Below are positions 1 to 11,120 of a stretch of DNA of 64,000 nt, in pieces (within the stretch, counting starts at the first letter, position 1; each line of letters begins with the position of its first letter). The stretch spans positions 1,984,001 through 2,048,000 of the forward strand of contig JALPQD010000214.1 in NCBI GenBank assembly GCA_023101885.1. Reading direction: 5' to 3'. This stretch comes from Typhlomys cinereus. Taxonomy: Eukaryota; Chordata; Mammalia; Rodentia; Platacanthomyidae. Made by a program: the position numbers and the translations under genes. Below the pieces are notes generated by a model. That model was given only the letters and a program-made list of their open reading frames with translations. It did not search any database and was not told the origin of the DNA.

Positions 1-1184
1 GCCTGCTTGGTGGCTGGCAGCATTTAGGCTATAGAACTGTGTGTTCTCAGCCTTGAAGCCCTCTCCAATTGCTGGCTACACTTTGGGAGCTTGCTGGAAA
101 ATACCTGACCTTCATGAGGGCCCAGTGATGATAGGCTTTAACAGCTTTCATCCAATGAAGTCTGGCCCAGGCAGAATAAAATCATGCTTTATTATAACAT
201 AAAGTAGTCACAAGATTGACATTCTGTAGTCTCTGGCATATTCTATAGATTAGAAGCAAATCACGGGTTTTACCTACTATGAAAAGGAGGACATTAAACA
301 AAGGCATGGATACCAGGAAGTAGAAACACACTGGGAGTCACTTTAAGACTGTCCACAGCATCACTTAAGAGTTGCTTAAATTAACTGCATGCTTTGGTAC
401 AAGTGCAATCTGTTTCTGTTTAAAAATCCAGACATTCTAATAATGAATAAAATAGAAACTCAAAGTTTCCTGTAATTGGCTAAGGTTCAGAAATAGAAAA
501 CAGATTTTGCATCCTCACAAGCTTGTCAAAATATTCTATTTTATATTTCACATTGTTCTAGGTAAAGAACTAACAATGACCAGTTCAATAATTCAATAGA
601 GGAAATGTTCCAAGTCAAATCTGTCACTTTCTTTAAAGAAAAAAAAAGTGCTGGAAAAAAACATGCCAAAAACTCAGCTTGGAAGAATAAGACTCATATA
701 AATATAGCAATGAGCTATGCTTAGCATGGGCAGGAGCTGGGGAGAGAGAGGATGTTTATAAGAATCCTTTAATATCCTGATAGGCAATGCTATTGAGAAT
801 GTGATGGGCAAGTTTTGGCACACTGCTAAGAAGCAGAGTTTGTAGCACCATCCTAAGCACAGTCTGGAAGCATGTGAATATTTATGGCACCAAACGCTTT
901 TCCAGGAATAGACTGTACTACAGATAGCCATTGAAATGACAGTGAGATGTGAACAAGTCCTAACAGTGTCTTACAGATGGCTTTATGGAAGAAATATCAC
1001 TATTTCATTTATCATTGATAATATCACCACTATTATATACATGCCCTGTCTACTCAGGTCTTCCTCCCTTCCAGTTCTCCTTTCTCATCCTCAGATGTAC
1101 CTCAATGGTTCGTTCACTATACACCAACATTTTTGATTAGATTTAGAAGTAAAAGTGAAAATTTAAATTTCCATTTATGAAATG

Positions 1185-1187
<3 letters not shown>
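1..1187. other. AT-rich unique sequence, no gene seen
   Basis: I see no recognisable exon, RNA gene or young repeat in this stretch. The short open frames have no family resemblance and lie in ordinary AT-rich DNA. Very old, decayed repeats could be present but are not visible by eye. Confidence 0.5.

Positions 1188-1236
<49 letters not shown>
1188..1236. repeat. (TA)n-(CA)n compound microsatellite
   Basis: About 16 TA units run directly into about 8 CA units, followed by an imperfect ACATACATATG tail. This is a typical mammalian compound dinucleotide repeat and is likely length-polymorphic. Confidence 0.95.
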
Positions 1237-2184
1237 TACATATGCCATAACACATGTATCTGTTCTCCTCACCTTGACTAAATTAAATAAATAAATAAAT
1301 AATCTCATAGTCAAAAGACCAGATTGACTAGAGGAAGAGCTGTAAATAATAAGTTTGAAGAAGTCACCATGCACCAAAATAGCATAGAGTCTTAAAAACT
1401 TGCAATAGGAAGGAGCCTGGATTTTAAGTAATGAGAAACAAAGTTTAAGTTATTATAATTTAAAATGTTTTAAACAGTCTTGACTACATAGTTGTATTTC
1501 TTCAAGCACTTTACAAATGAAAAGTCTTTGAATTCTCTAACAGTTTATGAGATTAATAAAGTTATCTACTTTTTTAAAGAAGGGGGGAAAATGAGCCCAA
1601 AAAGACCCTCATAATTTATGATTGATCTTGTATGTCCATATGTGGTAAAACCAGGATTGCAACTAGAATAGAAAACTGTATTTTTGAAATTCACTTTGGT
1701 TTCAATGTGCAGTAGAAAATTTGAAAGGCAAAGATTTCCAAGCCAGCGATGAAGGTGGCTTGGTTCTGGGAAGAGCAATGGAAGAGGGAAAGTGACTAGG
1801 TAGAGCCAAGAAAACTGCTGATACACTGAATGCACAGAAAGAAAATAGAAGGATGGAGTATGCTTCCCAGAATCTGTTCATAGAAACTGAGTGGATGACA
1901 GCTTCACAAACTGAGAGAAGGAAAATTTGGGGAAAATAAGTGTGGGAGTTGAAGAAAGAGAGGGATTTAACTTTGTCTCAACAACCCAGTGTTATATTGG
2001 CCTCCACTCCAGTGTTTGTTCTCTTTATTATCAAATTTGCAGACATGTCTCAAGGAAAATTCCCACACTCAATCCAGGAGAATCTTTCTTATGGAATACC
2101 CAGCACACTGGATGCTTATTCATATCCTATTCATATAATCATTTTCTTAATTATGCTTCTCCTTCAGAAACTTCAATATGTACT
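1237..2184. other. Unique sequence, nothing recognised
   Basis: No exon, RNA gene or clear repeat was recognised. A pair of overlapping 87-codon frames near 1930-2200 has no recognisable domain and is probably chance. Confidence 0.4.
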
Positions 2185-2545
2185 GAATGATTGTGTCCCC
2201 TAAAAACGGTAACTGCAAATGTGACTAATGTGATGATATTTAGAAATGAATCTTTTGGGAGATTGATTAGGCAAAGAGGGTAAAGTCTTCAAAGTGTAAC
2301 TGGTGAAATTATAAATATCTGTTTATTGATCTATCTTTTTTCTTTCTTTCTTTCTTTTCTTTATCTCTACCCGCACATATCCTTTCTTCTCTTTCTCTCC
2401 CCACTCTCTTTGCTTTTTCTCCTTCTTATTCTTTCTCTTTTCCTCCATTTGAAGACCAAGCAAGAAGTCAATCATTTGTTAGTCAGGAAGTGACCTTTCC
2501 AGGACAAATCCTAAACTTTCAGGCTCCAAATTTGTGAGAAAAAAA
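2185..2545 (+). mobile_element. Old MaLR/MLT-like LTR fragment
   Basis: The order of landmarks fits the common mammalian repeat: TGTGTCCCCTAAAA near 2190, TGTGATGATATTTAG near 2229, TTTTGGGAGATTGATTAGG near 2255, a degraded centre, then AGCAAGAAGTCAATC near 2460 and CAGGCTCCAAATTTGTGAG near 2520, followed by an A-run. The centre (2336-2450) has become an imperfect polypyrimidine tract. The family assignment is from memory of the consensus and needs a repeat library. Confidence 0.45.
2336..2455. repeat. Polypyrimidine (TTTC/TTCT) tract
   Basis: About 120 bases of almost pure pyrimidine on the plus strand, with TTTC runs at the left end. It lies inside the old LTR-like fragment. Confidence 0.8.
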
Positions 2546-2899
2546 AAAAAAAACACATTTGTCATTCACCAATGGAACTGATGGGTTGACCACTTCAATT
2601 CAACTTATCAAACTCAAACAAGATAACCCTTTGAGAGTAAAAGTTCAATTCCAATCCCAATTATTTCTGGTATCTAGCAGGTACTCCACAAACACATCAT
2701 CATATCATCCGTGCTTGTGCTTCTACAAAGTGAAACTAATAGAATCGATGACATTATCTATACAGTATAAACAAAATCATGTGACCCACAGCACCAGGAG
2801 CACTCTCTGGATATTTATAGTACATAGGGGAAAAATGTGTTATCTCTATATTCCTTCCAGGCATCTGAAGTGGCACATAACAAACTCACTTTATGACTA

Positions 2900-2975
2900 C
2901 CAGCTCTGCCAATGCCATATTATTCACTGCTATCTACTAGATCTTGGGCAAATTGTCTGGAGAATGAAGACAAAC
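2900..2975 (+). mobile_element. Possible MIR SINE core
   Basis: AGCTCTGCCA near 2907 followed by CTACTAGATCTTGGGCAAATTGTC near 2934 resembles the MIR core (CTCTGCCACTTACTAGCTGTG and TTGGGCAAGTCA). It is short and degraded. The 142-codon frame covering it (2559-2987) has no recognisable protein content. Confidence 0.35.
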
Positions 2976-3097
2976 AGTCATTTTTAAAAACATGTTAAAT
3001 AGCAGTAGAAAGTTAGAATACATGACATTAAAAAAATGCCAGGATAGAGACTAGAAAGAAAATCTTCTTAAATGAGGGAGTCAAGAAAAGCCTTTAG

Positions 3098-3432
3098 CAT
3101 GCAGATTAAAATTGGACCCATACTTGTCACCATAACAAAAATTAATTCTAAATAGATAAAAGGGTAGAGAACTCTCTTGAGCTGGTTGGACTAGGCCAAC
3201 AGTTCCTAAACAGAAATCCAATAGCAAAGTCACTAGAACAACAAATGGGATCTTATGAAATTAAAGAGTTCTGTTCAGATAAAGAGATTGTAAACTGAGC
3301 AAAAAGGCAGCCCATAGAATGGGAGAAAATCTTCACTAACCACATATCTGATAGAGCTCTATTATCCAGAGTGCACAAAGAACTTAAAAAACTAAACACC
3401 AAGGAGATAAATGGCCCATTTTTTAAATGGGC
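3098..3432 (+). pseudogene. Old LINE-1 ORF2 C-terminal fragment
   Basis: The sequence matches the ORF2 region downstream of the reverse transcriptase: the tract around TTGGACCCATACTTGTCACC through ATGGGAGAAAATCTTCACT and ACCACATATCTGATAGAGCT. Compared with the copy at 23350-23730 it lacks about 50 bases and carries many substitutions and stops, so it is older than the LINE-1 that follows it. It ends abruptly at about 3432, where a second, younger LINE-1 copy restarts from an earlier point in ORF2. Non-functional. Confidence 0.85.
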
Positions 3433-4349
3433 CTGGGAGAGACTATAAAAACCATAGTTGAAAGGGTAAGGAACTCCCTCAAGCTCATTGGGCTAGGCCA
3501 ACAGTTCCTAAACAGACATCCAATGGCACAGTCACTGCTACCAACTCTCAAAAGATGGGATCTTGTGAAATTAAAGGGCTTCTGTTCAGACAAAGAGATT
3601 GTAACAGGAGCACAAAGGCAACCTACATAATGGGAGAAAATCTTCACTCACCACATATCTGATAGAGCTCTATTATCCAGAGTGAATAAAGAACTTAGAA
3701 AACTAAACACCAAGGAAACAAATGGCCCAATTAAAATATGGGCCCTGGAACTTAAAAGAAACTTTACCAGGGATGAAATTAAAATTTTTAACAAAAATCT
3801 AAAAAAATGCTCCACATCCTTAGCCATCAGGGAAATGCAAATCAAAACTTCCCCAAGATATCATCTCATCCCGGTCAGGATGGCAAAAATCCACAATACG
3901 AACAACACCAAATGCTGGAGAGGATGTGGAGAGAAGGGAACTCTCCTACATTGCTGGTGGGAACGCAGGCTCATACAGCCACTCTGGCAAGCCATCTGGA
4001 GATTCTTAAAGAAATTAAAGATTGAAATGCCATATGACCCTGCGATTCCACTTTGGGGAATAACCCCCCATAGAGCAAAAATTCACCTTGATAGCACAAG
4101 CATGACCATGTTCATAGCAGCACTGTTTACAATAGCAAAGTCATGAATCAACCCAAATGTCCAACAGTTGACGAGTGGATAAGGAAAAGGTGGTACATCT
4201 ATACAATGGAGGACTACTCAGCCATCAAAAATGATGAATTAATGAAATTTGCTGGGAAATGGATGGAATTAGAAAAAATTATATTGAGTGAAGTATCCCA
4301 GACACAGAAAGTTAGACACTGTATGTGCTCCCTAATAGGTAGATCCTAG
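3433..4349 (+). pseudogene. LINE-1 ORF2 C-terminal remnant (copy A)
   Basis: Translated pieces in shifting frames show the conserved ORF2 C-terminal tract: IETVERV-like start, [18 protein letters not shown], the [14 protein letters not shown] region, then a cysteine-rich stretch ([17 protein letters not shown] in one frame, [16 protein letters not shown] in the other), PYDPAIPLWGI, and TMEDYSAIKNDELMKFAGKW. Frameshifts near 3630, 3680 and 4145 and an in-frame stop at 4144 disable it. Endonuclease and reverse transcriptase domains are absent, so it could not have been autonomous. Confidence 0.88.
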
Positions 4350-4353
4350 TTCC

Positions 4354-4445
4354 AACATATTCAAAAATAAATCTCTGTAATACCTACTGTAATCACAGTA
4401 TAACATATTCAAAAATAAATCTCTGTAATACCTACTGTAATCACA
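4354..4445 (+). repeat. 48-bp tandem duplication in LINE-1 3' UTR
   Basis: The segment starting AACATATTCAAAAATAAATC at 4354 is repeated at 4402 with period 48. The two copies are nearly identical over about 44 bases. The LINE-1 copy at 24.35 kb has this segment once, so the duplication is private to copy A. Confidence 0.9.
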
Positions 4446-5235
4446 AAGGATTATAAACAGGAGGAAAGGGGAAGGAGGGCCTCCTAAAAAAAGGGAGAGG
4501 GGATCACATTTCGGTAAAGAAAATAGATCACCTTAAGTATCGCATGTAAATAGTAAGACATCTGGTGAAACTCACTCTCACTTCCCTTCCTGGTCACTTG
4601 CAACTGAAGAGGTTTGATCTTACCAATCAGGGAGGATATAGGGATTGGCAGATAGACTGTAACCATCTGGCAAATGGTACACTGACCCCTCCCCTCACTG
4701 CTGTGTCTTACTCATAGTCTTCTATCTACCATCTCCTCTTATATTAAGCTCTTCACTCAGTCTTTTATCTTTGGTTAGGAGGTGGCCTTCCATATCAATC
4801 AGGATGGAGCCAAGGGCGGTGCAGTAGAAGCAAAACTGAAAACAACAACAAGCCATAATTCAGAACACCAAAGACCTTACATCAATCATCTGGAACCAGA
4901 CCAGCCAAATCTCTCCCCATCCTAAAGTTCTGGGAACCTTGAGGAATAGGGGGCAGCAAGATTATAAGATCCTAAAGATGGGGAGGATCGACAATATACA
5001 AGATACTCCACACAAGTTAGGGCTGCAGCAGCCAGAATTGGACTTTGCCTGATGTGCACAATGCCTGACATGTCAATGACTCCCCAAAGTCTAGCATGGA
5101 TCACAGAGGAGAAGGCTCCAGGCAATAGGATCCTTAGAGGCAAAAGGATTAACAGTCATAATAGAGTTCCCATACTAATGGGGAGCCCAAGAAGGGGTTC
5201 TGGGCTATGCCACTGAGTCCTGAACCCTCACTAGG

Positions 5236-5405
5236 GTGGAGAACTCAGAAGGAGGTTTGGCATTCACACAAAAGAATGCTCCAGGGGATGGGAGGGAGGA
5301 AGGTGGAGGCACTGGAAATGGGGGAAGGAGGGAGGAGGGGGGTGAAAGGAAGGGGGAAGGGGGCGAGTACAAGGAGGGACTGAGGAGGGGAGGGAGGGAG
5401 AGGAC
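5236..5405 (+). repeat. Purine/G-rich block of LINE-1 3' UTR
   Basis: Long GGGA/GGGG runs (for example 5320-5350 and 5386-5400) on the plus strand. LINE-1 3' UTRs commonly carry such G-quadruplex-prone polypurine tracts. It matches the equivalent block at 25203-25290 and, in reverse, 27183-27260. Confidence 0.85.
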
Positions 5406-5455
5406 AGGGTACCTATTGAACTTGTATGATTAGGAAAAAAAAATAAAATGTGGAC

Positions 5456-8400
5456 GGAAAAAGAAAGAAAGAAAGGCCTCTCTAAGAAGGTAGCATCCTG
5501 AAACCTAAGAAAGAACAGAAAAAAGAATCCTTCAGGCAGAGGCAAAAAATATCTGAAAGGTCCTTGAATAGGGTGAGTTTAAAACCCTAGTATGGATAGG
5601 GCTGCATGAATGAGATTAGAAATATCGGCTAGGACCAGAGGTCTGGGTCCAGTCAGAACTTTGTTATTTACTGAACATCTGTCACATGACAGCACCAAGA
5701 AGGCTGTCACATGCATAGCTTTAATTTGGGGGAAGAAACATTGTCATTAGCTCCTGTCTCTGTCTCATGTCCCTGTCTCATCTTGCCTACTATACAGAGA
5801 AATGAGAACTTGGTAAGGACATTTATCAAAATGCAGCTATAAGTCTTTCCAATTAACTTTATAACTCATGCTTAAGAAACTACCCCATTCTGGTTCTTCC
5901 CAGAGTAGGGGTTGACTTAAGGTCTTCTGACCCAGTATAAACAGGTGACCCAGAATAAACAGGTGACAGCTCAGCTACCTGCAGCTCGAAATAGCAGACA
6001 CTATAAATGATTCAAGCATAAAAATTGTTAGTGTTCCCCGAGCAAATGTTTTCTTAGCATCATTTATAAATAATTGATATTTTTATTTAAACCACCTAAT
6101 ATTCTACTTCCTGCTTCAAAAGCCTCCATGAGCAAAGAAGCAGAGAGGAGTGCAGCTCTTTTTCTCTGCTCACTCTTGTTGAATCCACTTTCTTTCCACA
6201 GACATCACAGCAGCCACCGGTGGTGGAGAAGGAGGAGTTGTGAAGAGGAGTTGGACAATTGAACAGGGTGGGTTTCCCCTTTTCCGGGCACATTGGGGCA
6301 GTTGAATGTATTGTAAAATTTTCAGATTAGAAAAGGGACCTTTGTTTCTTACTAGAGTTTAGGGAAATTGTTATACATGTTAAAATTCGAATTTCCCCAT
6401 TACATATTAAAGAAAGACTCAGCAATAGGTAAATCAATAACAATAATAATCTTACAGGGTGTTATAAATTACTATGAAAAAAGCTTAAATTGAGCATGCC
6501 GTTGGAGACTAGAAATGGTGGAATTCCAAGCCAACCAATTTGGAGAAGGAGTCACTCTGATCTGAAGGGAATAGTCAGATAATACATAAAACATTCAAAG
6601 GAAGGTCAAATACCAAGCAGTTAAGCAAAGGGTGCTTACTCACACCCTGTTCTTGATCAGAAAGCAAACAGTGCTCTAGAGGAAAAGAGTTGGAATTCAC
6701 AGTCAGCTCTTCTCCATGGTGAGAGGAACCAGGAAATTATGATAAATGGAAGGAAAATCAGCACTGCCTGACTCTGTATATTTACAAAGGTGGTTTAACT
6801 GCAGGCAGTGTGTGGCCATCTCGTGGGGTCCAAGTCCGGCGTCCAGCAGCACTGTGATGCGCTTTTTCTTTCTGAGTCCTGTTCTCTCTGCTATCCTGTC
6901 ATCTACTACAGAGGTTGACACAGAGTAGATCTTGGATGAATGAGATTAAATTAATTAATTTACTTTAAGATTCAGGCTAGCACAATAGCATGGCAGTGTG
7001 ATCTGTCAGTCATCAAGAAGTACCTGCAAAGACAAAAGAATCTAGTTTTATGTATAGTGTTGCGTTTTAAAAAATTGTCTAAGCATCATTCCCTGAAAAC
7101 CTTGGCACCTGCTTAATATTTCTTTAAATTATGATCTAAGCAATAGATTTCAAAGATTAAATCTGGATAATAAAATTTCCAAATATCCCTTGGCACACTG
7201 CATTATCAAACGAGAAAGGCAGCCATTTTAAAATATAAGCCTTACCAAGACACAGAAAAACTTCCCCATAGCTAACCGTCATTGGTATATCTAACCACCA
7301 GATGTCACTATTGGTTTAAACAAATATACTGAATGTACCTCCGGGCAAATTCATGTTATTTTGAATCTGAGAAACCTGAAGGCATTCTACCTAAACGAAT
7401 CATGAAATTGATGTTCCACTTACCAGAGAAATCAGGACTCAGATGGACACCCTCAAGTCCCTTCTAGTGTGTCTTCTTTCCATGTTTTTATTTTATGTTT
7501 TGTTTTTTAACTAAGGTGTCCAATGATGATCTTTAGGATTGTGTGCTCCAGCCCTGAAAAGTTATATCTCAATAATTGCCTGTGTTACAAGGCTTAGATT
7601 TAGATATTAGGATTTGTTCAATTTTTTTCCAAAAAGAAAACTTGCAGCTCTCTTAGATATTGGCAATTGGAAAAGCTCTTCATGAACAACTTGTTAATCA
7701 TAGCCTAAGTAAAATATATCATTTTTATATAGATGAACTTTAAACTTTGGTCCTTCGAAGGTGGTTCACATCTGTGAAGTTTATAAATTTCTCATTGAAT
7801 GGGTATGCCTAAGTTTATTTCTTAGTTTCTTTACTGTTTACAAGAATCAAGAATATATATTGAATTATCCTTTGTTACTGATGGTTGGATTCCCTTGGTT
7901 TAAGTTTCTTTATTGTTTATGAGACTAAAAAAGATGGATTGTCACTATCTTTTGTTGCTAACAGTTGACTTCCCTTTGCTATGCACTCAAATATTCCACC
8001 AGCTAGCTACTCTTTGTTGCTTCCCATCTTTAGTACTTCTATTACTTTTTAGGGAGAAGATGTCTTATTTATTTCTATTTCCTACTACAAAGACATCCTG
8101 GAAGTTATTACCACATAGAAACTCTCAGCATTGCTTTCTCCACTCTAAATGAAAACTTGAAGCCAACAGTGTAAGAGTCAGTAATGCCTAAGAAAGACAA
8201 AGACCAAACAAGAAAGCAAAGAAGCATTTATGCCTGAATCCAAAGGAAAAGAGCTTCAAGAAGGAATTTACTGCTGACTTATTCTCACAAAATCACATGA
8301 TTCCAGAACTGTGACTTTTGCAACCACATGATGCCACTGTCACTTGGCACAATCACACAGAGCACCCAACAAAACGACAAATAATTGTGTGAAGCAAAAT

Positions 8401-9029
8401 GAAGAAAAATACATAATTGATTTATTTTACTCCTCCGAATGATGATGGAAGAGTTTGAATAAAATTTGCTGCTAAAAACAGCACATTAAAGATAACTTAG
8501 ACATGTTTAATAAAGTCATTCTTTCCAGTTTCATGCATACTGAGCTGCTTTTATTTCTAGGATAGTATCTGTAGACCCCCTCAGATACTTAGCATAGCAG
8601 CATTCTGTCATTGACACGTACATTAAACATTAGCTCATTCTGGTCAATGAGTTGAGCAATACAGAACTGATCAGAATATGTTGTGCGATTCTCTTGTAAA
8701 TGAAGTATATGTGATATCCATTAACATAACTATATTGATCTAATTTCATTATTTCCAGTACAGTGCAGGGTGGAAATATAAAAGTGATAAATGGGAGCCC
8801 AGGGAGAACATGGGGTTTGCACAAAGGGTTATAAACCATGAAGCCTCAATGAGGAGCATCTAGATAATTGCTATGAGCTGCAAATACTAAGTGATTGCCT
8901 TTAGCTGCTTGTTCTTTTAGAATAGAAAATCTTAACTCATTTTAATCATTTGTTTCAGATTGACTCTTTTTCCTGGTAGGTTTTTGATCTCTTTTTAAAG
9001 AGGCGGTTTGAACTCGCCTAATTATCTGG
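5456..9029. other. Mostly unique DNA, no gene seen
   Basis: No exon or RNA gene was recognised. There is a short AAAG repeat at 5460-5476 and ordinary AT-rich sequence thereafter. Open frames up to about 79 codons (for example near 7913-8152) have no recognisable domains. The tract 5660-5730 has weak likeness to MIR in reverse orientation. Confidence 0.45.
5660..5735 (-). mobile_element. Possible MIR fragment
   Basis: TTTACTGAACATCTGTCACATG followed by ATGCATAGCTTTAAT resembles the reversed MIR end (TTATTGAGC..CTATGTG..CA and TTTACATG..TTAAT). Heavily degraded. Confidence 0.3.
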
Positions 9030-9034
9030 GTCAA

Positions 9035-9185
9035 TTATCACATGGTAGACTTCAGCCACGGTCTTGGATCTACATGCTTGAATCCTACCCCCAGAGATTC
9101 TGATTTAATTGTCCTGGGTGGTGGAGTGATCAGACACTTGAAAGCTTCCAAAGAGATTCTAATAGGCAATCAGGAATGGGACTCA
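9035..9185 (+). mobile_element. hAT-Charlie relic (MER5/MER20-like)
   Basis: CCCCCAGAGATTCTGATTTAAT at about 9090 and the following GTGGAGTGATCAG, then AGAGATTCTAATAGGCAATC, resemble MER5-group non-autonomous DNA transposons. Terminal inverted repeats are not cleanly visible, so the exact family is open. Confidence 0.45.
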
Positions 9186-9294
9186 CCACATCTAACCTCA
9201 CATTTTATGTGCAGAGATGTTAACATCTGATCGCTTTGCTCAGTGTTATTTATAAAGGGGTTTACTCTTGTGCAGGTTTAACTTGTGCTTGGGT

Positions 9295-9645
9295 GGTGTG
9301 TTGGTTACTCTTTTCTGTTGCTGTGACAGAACATACAAAGTCATGCATCTTAAGGGAGAAAGGGAGATTTATTCAGCTTATAGTTCCAGAGGGGAAATAA
9401 TAGAATTCCATGGCAGACGTGACTTGGCTGGAGGCAGAAGCTGGAGATAGGCTATGTTACTGTGAACATCTCGGAGGCTGAGAGCTGCAAGACTCCTTGC
9501 TTCAAAGCAGACTTCTGCAGGTGGACTGATCCACCTCAAGGCCCACCCTCTCTGACTACCTTCCTCCAACAAGACTTTACCTCTTAAAGGTGCCATGACC
9601 TTCCCAACACCTGAGACTGTGGGAGACACATTTCGAATTATGACA
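9295..9645 (-). mobile_element. MaLR (ORR1-like) LTR
   Basis: Left edge TTGGTTACTCTTTTCTGTTGCTGTGACAGAAC, then a GATTTATTCAGCTTATAGTTCC module, and CTTCCTCCAACAAG further on. These are typical of rodent ORR1-class MaLR LTRs read in antisense. The TTTATT motif is the antisense AATAAA polyadenylation signal. Two frames cross it without any protein meaning. No internal retroviral sequence is present. Confidence 0.65.
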
Positions 9646-10037
9646 GGTAGAGAGCAGGGAAATCTGTCCAATTAAGCAAAAGTATGGTAGACACTCCTCA
9701 TAGAAAAGGAAAAGAAAAGAAAGCATGATTATTACTAAGTGTACTTACATTCTATTTTGAATTCAATGGATCCATCGCAAAACTCCTAAAAGTGAATTCT
9801 ATGTAACATGCTAAGAATACTACTGGGAAGAGATTGTAAAATCCAATACCAAATAATTTGTCATTAAGTACACTTGTATTTTTATAGGATTTCTTAGATC
9901 CTATAATATGATAAAAGATTTGAAATCTTAAGAGGAAAAAATTGGCTGTGAAGCCTGCAGTGCATGTTGAGTAACCAGAGGAACCACATCCCAGAATTTG
10001 GCTCTGGCCTCCCCTTAGCTACTCTCTCTTGAGATCT

Positions 10038-10097
10038 TCATCAAATGACCTCAGTCTAATGCTCTCCCAACTGAGCTGCATTATCAAATGACTTCAG
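10038..10097 (-). pseudogene. tRNA-Phe 5'-half insertion with flanking repeats
   Basis: On the minus strand, 27 bases of the 5' half of eukaryotic tRNA-Phe are present, from AGCTCAGTTGGGAGAG through TTAGACTGA, with one mismatch to the gene as I recall it. The match stops in the anticodon loop. It is bracketed by direct repeats at 10038-10054 and 10081-10097 (15 of 17 identical, core ATCAAATGAC). That is the layout of a retro-insertion with target-site duplication. The acceptor stem, T arm and B box are missing, so it is not a tRNA gene. Alternative: a full tRNA pseudogene broken by a local duplication, since GAAGATCT follows just beyond the right-hand repeat (minus-strand sense). Confidence 0.65.
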
Positions 10098-10109
10098 AGG
10101 AGGCCTCCA

Positions 10110-10744
10110 CCCAGTGGAGTGTAGAAGATGGCAGAGTTTATTACAGAGACACAAAGCACTCTCAGGGACAAGTGGATAGTGGCCAGAGAAATCGTGTGCC
10201 AACTTCCATGTTTAGGTAGACTTTATACTAGTTTTAAAAGTCTCTGGAGCAAAAGCTTTCCTGAGAAGAATTTTTCTGTTCAGGTGATTGACAGACTCAT
10301 TTGGGTTAACTCTAAAGAGAGGGGGCAAAGGCAGAAGGGGCAAAAGGTTGTGTCTTTTTTTCCCCCAAGCAGAAAGCCTCCTGCAATAATGTGATCTTAC
10401 AATCTTCCTGGCCTTTTAGAGAGTCATGTCTCAGCCCAGGGCCTGAGATAAACTAATTCTTCCTTTGATTGGTAATCAGATTTAGTTCCTGATTCTACAA
10501 ACTGCTGATTATGGGGGTGGGGTCAAAATTTAATGGTCATGACTGGTCATTTCTGACTGGTCATTTCCAACTAGCTACCTAACTTAACAAACACACCTCA
10601 GGAAATGTAACCCAAGGATATATCTCCTGAAACTACAGCGCATAAGACCTGGAACCAAAATGTTACCCAAAGATTTCACTCGGATTCTGATATACCACTT
10701 GCTTCTCAGTACTCACTTCTGAATATATCATCAGAACACACCTT
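10110..10744. other. Unclassified block, possibly LTR-like
   Basis: A tract beginning with GAGTTTATTACAGAGACAC (antisense AATAAA) and ending about 600 bases later without obvious homology inside the window. It includes a short tandem TGACTGGTCATTTC (two copies, 10541-10568). It could be the antisense copy of an old LTR, but I found neither boundaries nor a partner copy. Confidence 0.25.
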
Positions 10745-11120
10745 CCAACATTGGGATGTCACTGTGCTTTGGAGCTGAAGTGTCCCCAAGTGCTGAAGGT
10801 TTGTTCTCCAGCTGGCGGCATTATTGAGATGTCACTAGATCGTGAGGGCAACAACTTCTTCCATGAGCTAATACACTGACGAGTTCCTACTGCATAGACT
10901 ATGGGGGGCAGGACCATTATAGAGGAAGCAGATGTTAGAGGGACATCTTTTCCCTTTGACCCCTTCCTTTCTCTCTGTCTCTGATTCTTGGCTGTCATGT
11001 GGTGAACAGCTTTCCACCACTGTGCCTTTCCTCCATGTTTCCTACCACGTCACAGTCTTAAAACTAGTGGAGTCAATTGAAACAGAAATCTTTGAAACCA
11101 TGAGCCAAGACAAATCTTTC

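Larger units (their letters stand above)
3433..5455 (+). mobile_element. 5'-truncated LINE-1 (copy A)
   Basis: A LINE-1 truncated deep inside ORF2. It contains the last ~300 codons of ORF2 (to about 4349), then a ~1.1 kb 3' UTR with a purine/G-rich block, and ends in an A-rich tail with AATAAA near 5445. The same modules occur in the same order in the copies at 19.45 kb and 27.1 kb. I could not fix a target-site duplication. The 5' junction is against the older LINE-1 fragment at 3098-3432. Confidence 0.9.

Noticed and set aside
2559..2987. 142-codon open frame
   Set aside because: No domain, odd composition, and its right part overlaps a MIR-like relic.
10541..10568. Tandem TGACTGGTCATTTC as a possible nuclear-factor site array
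   Set aside because: Only two copies, within an unclassified repeat-like block. No supporting context.
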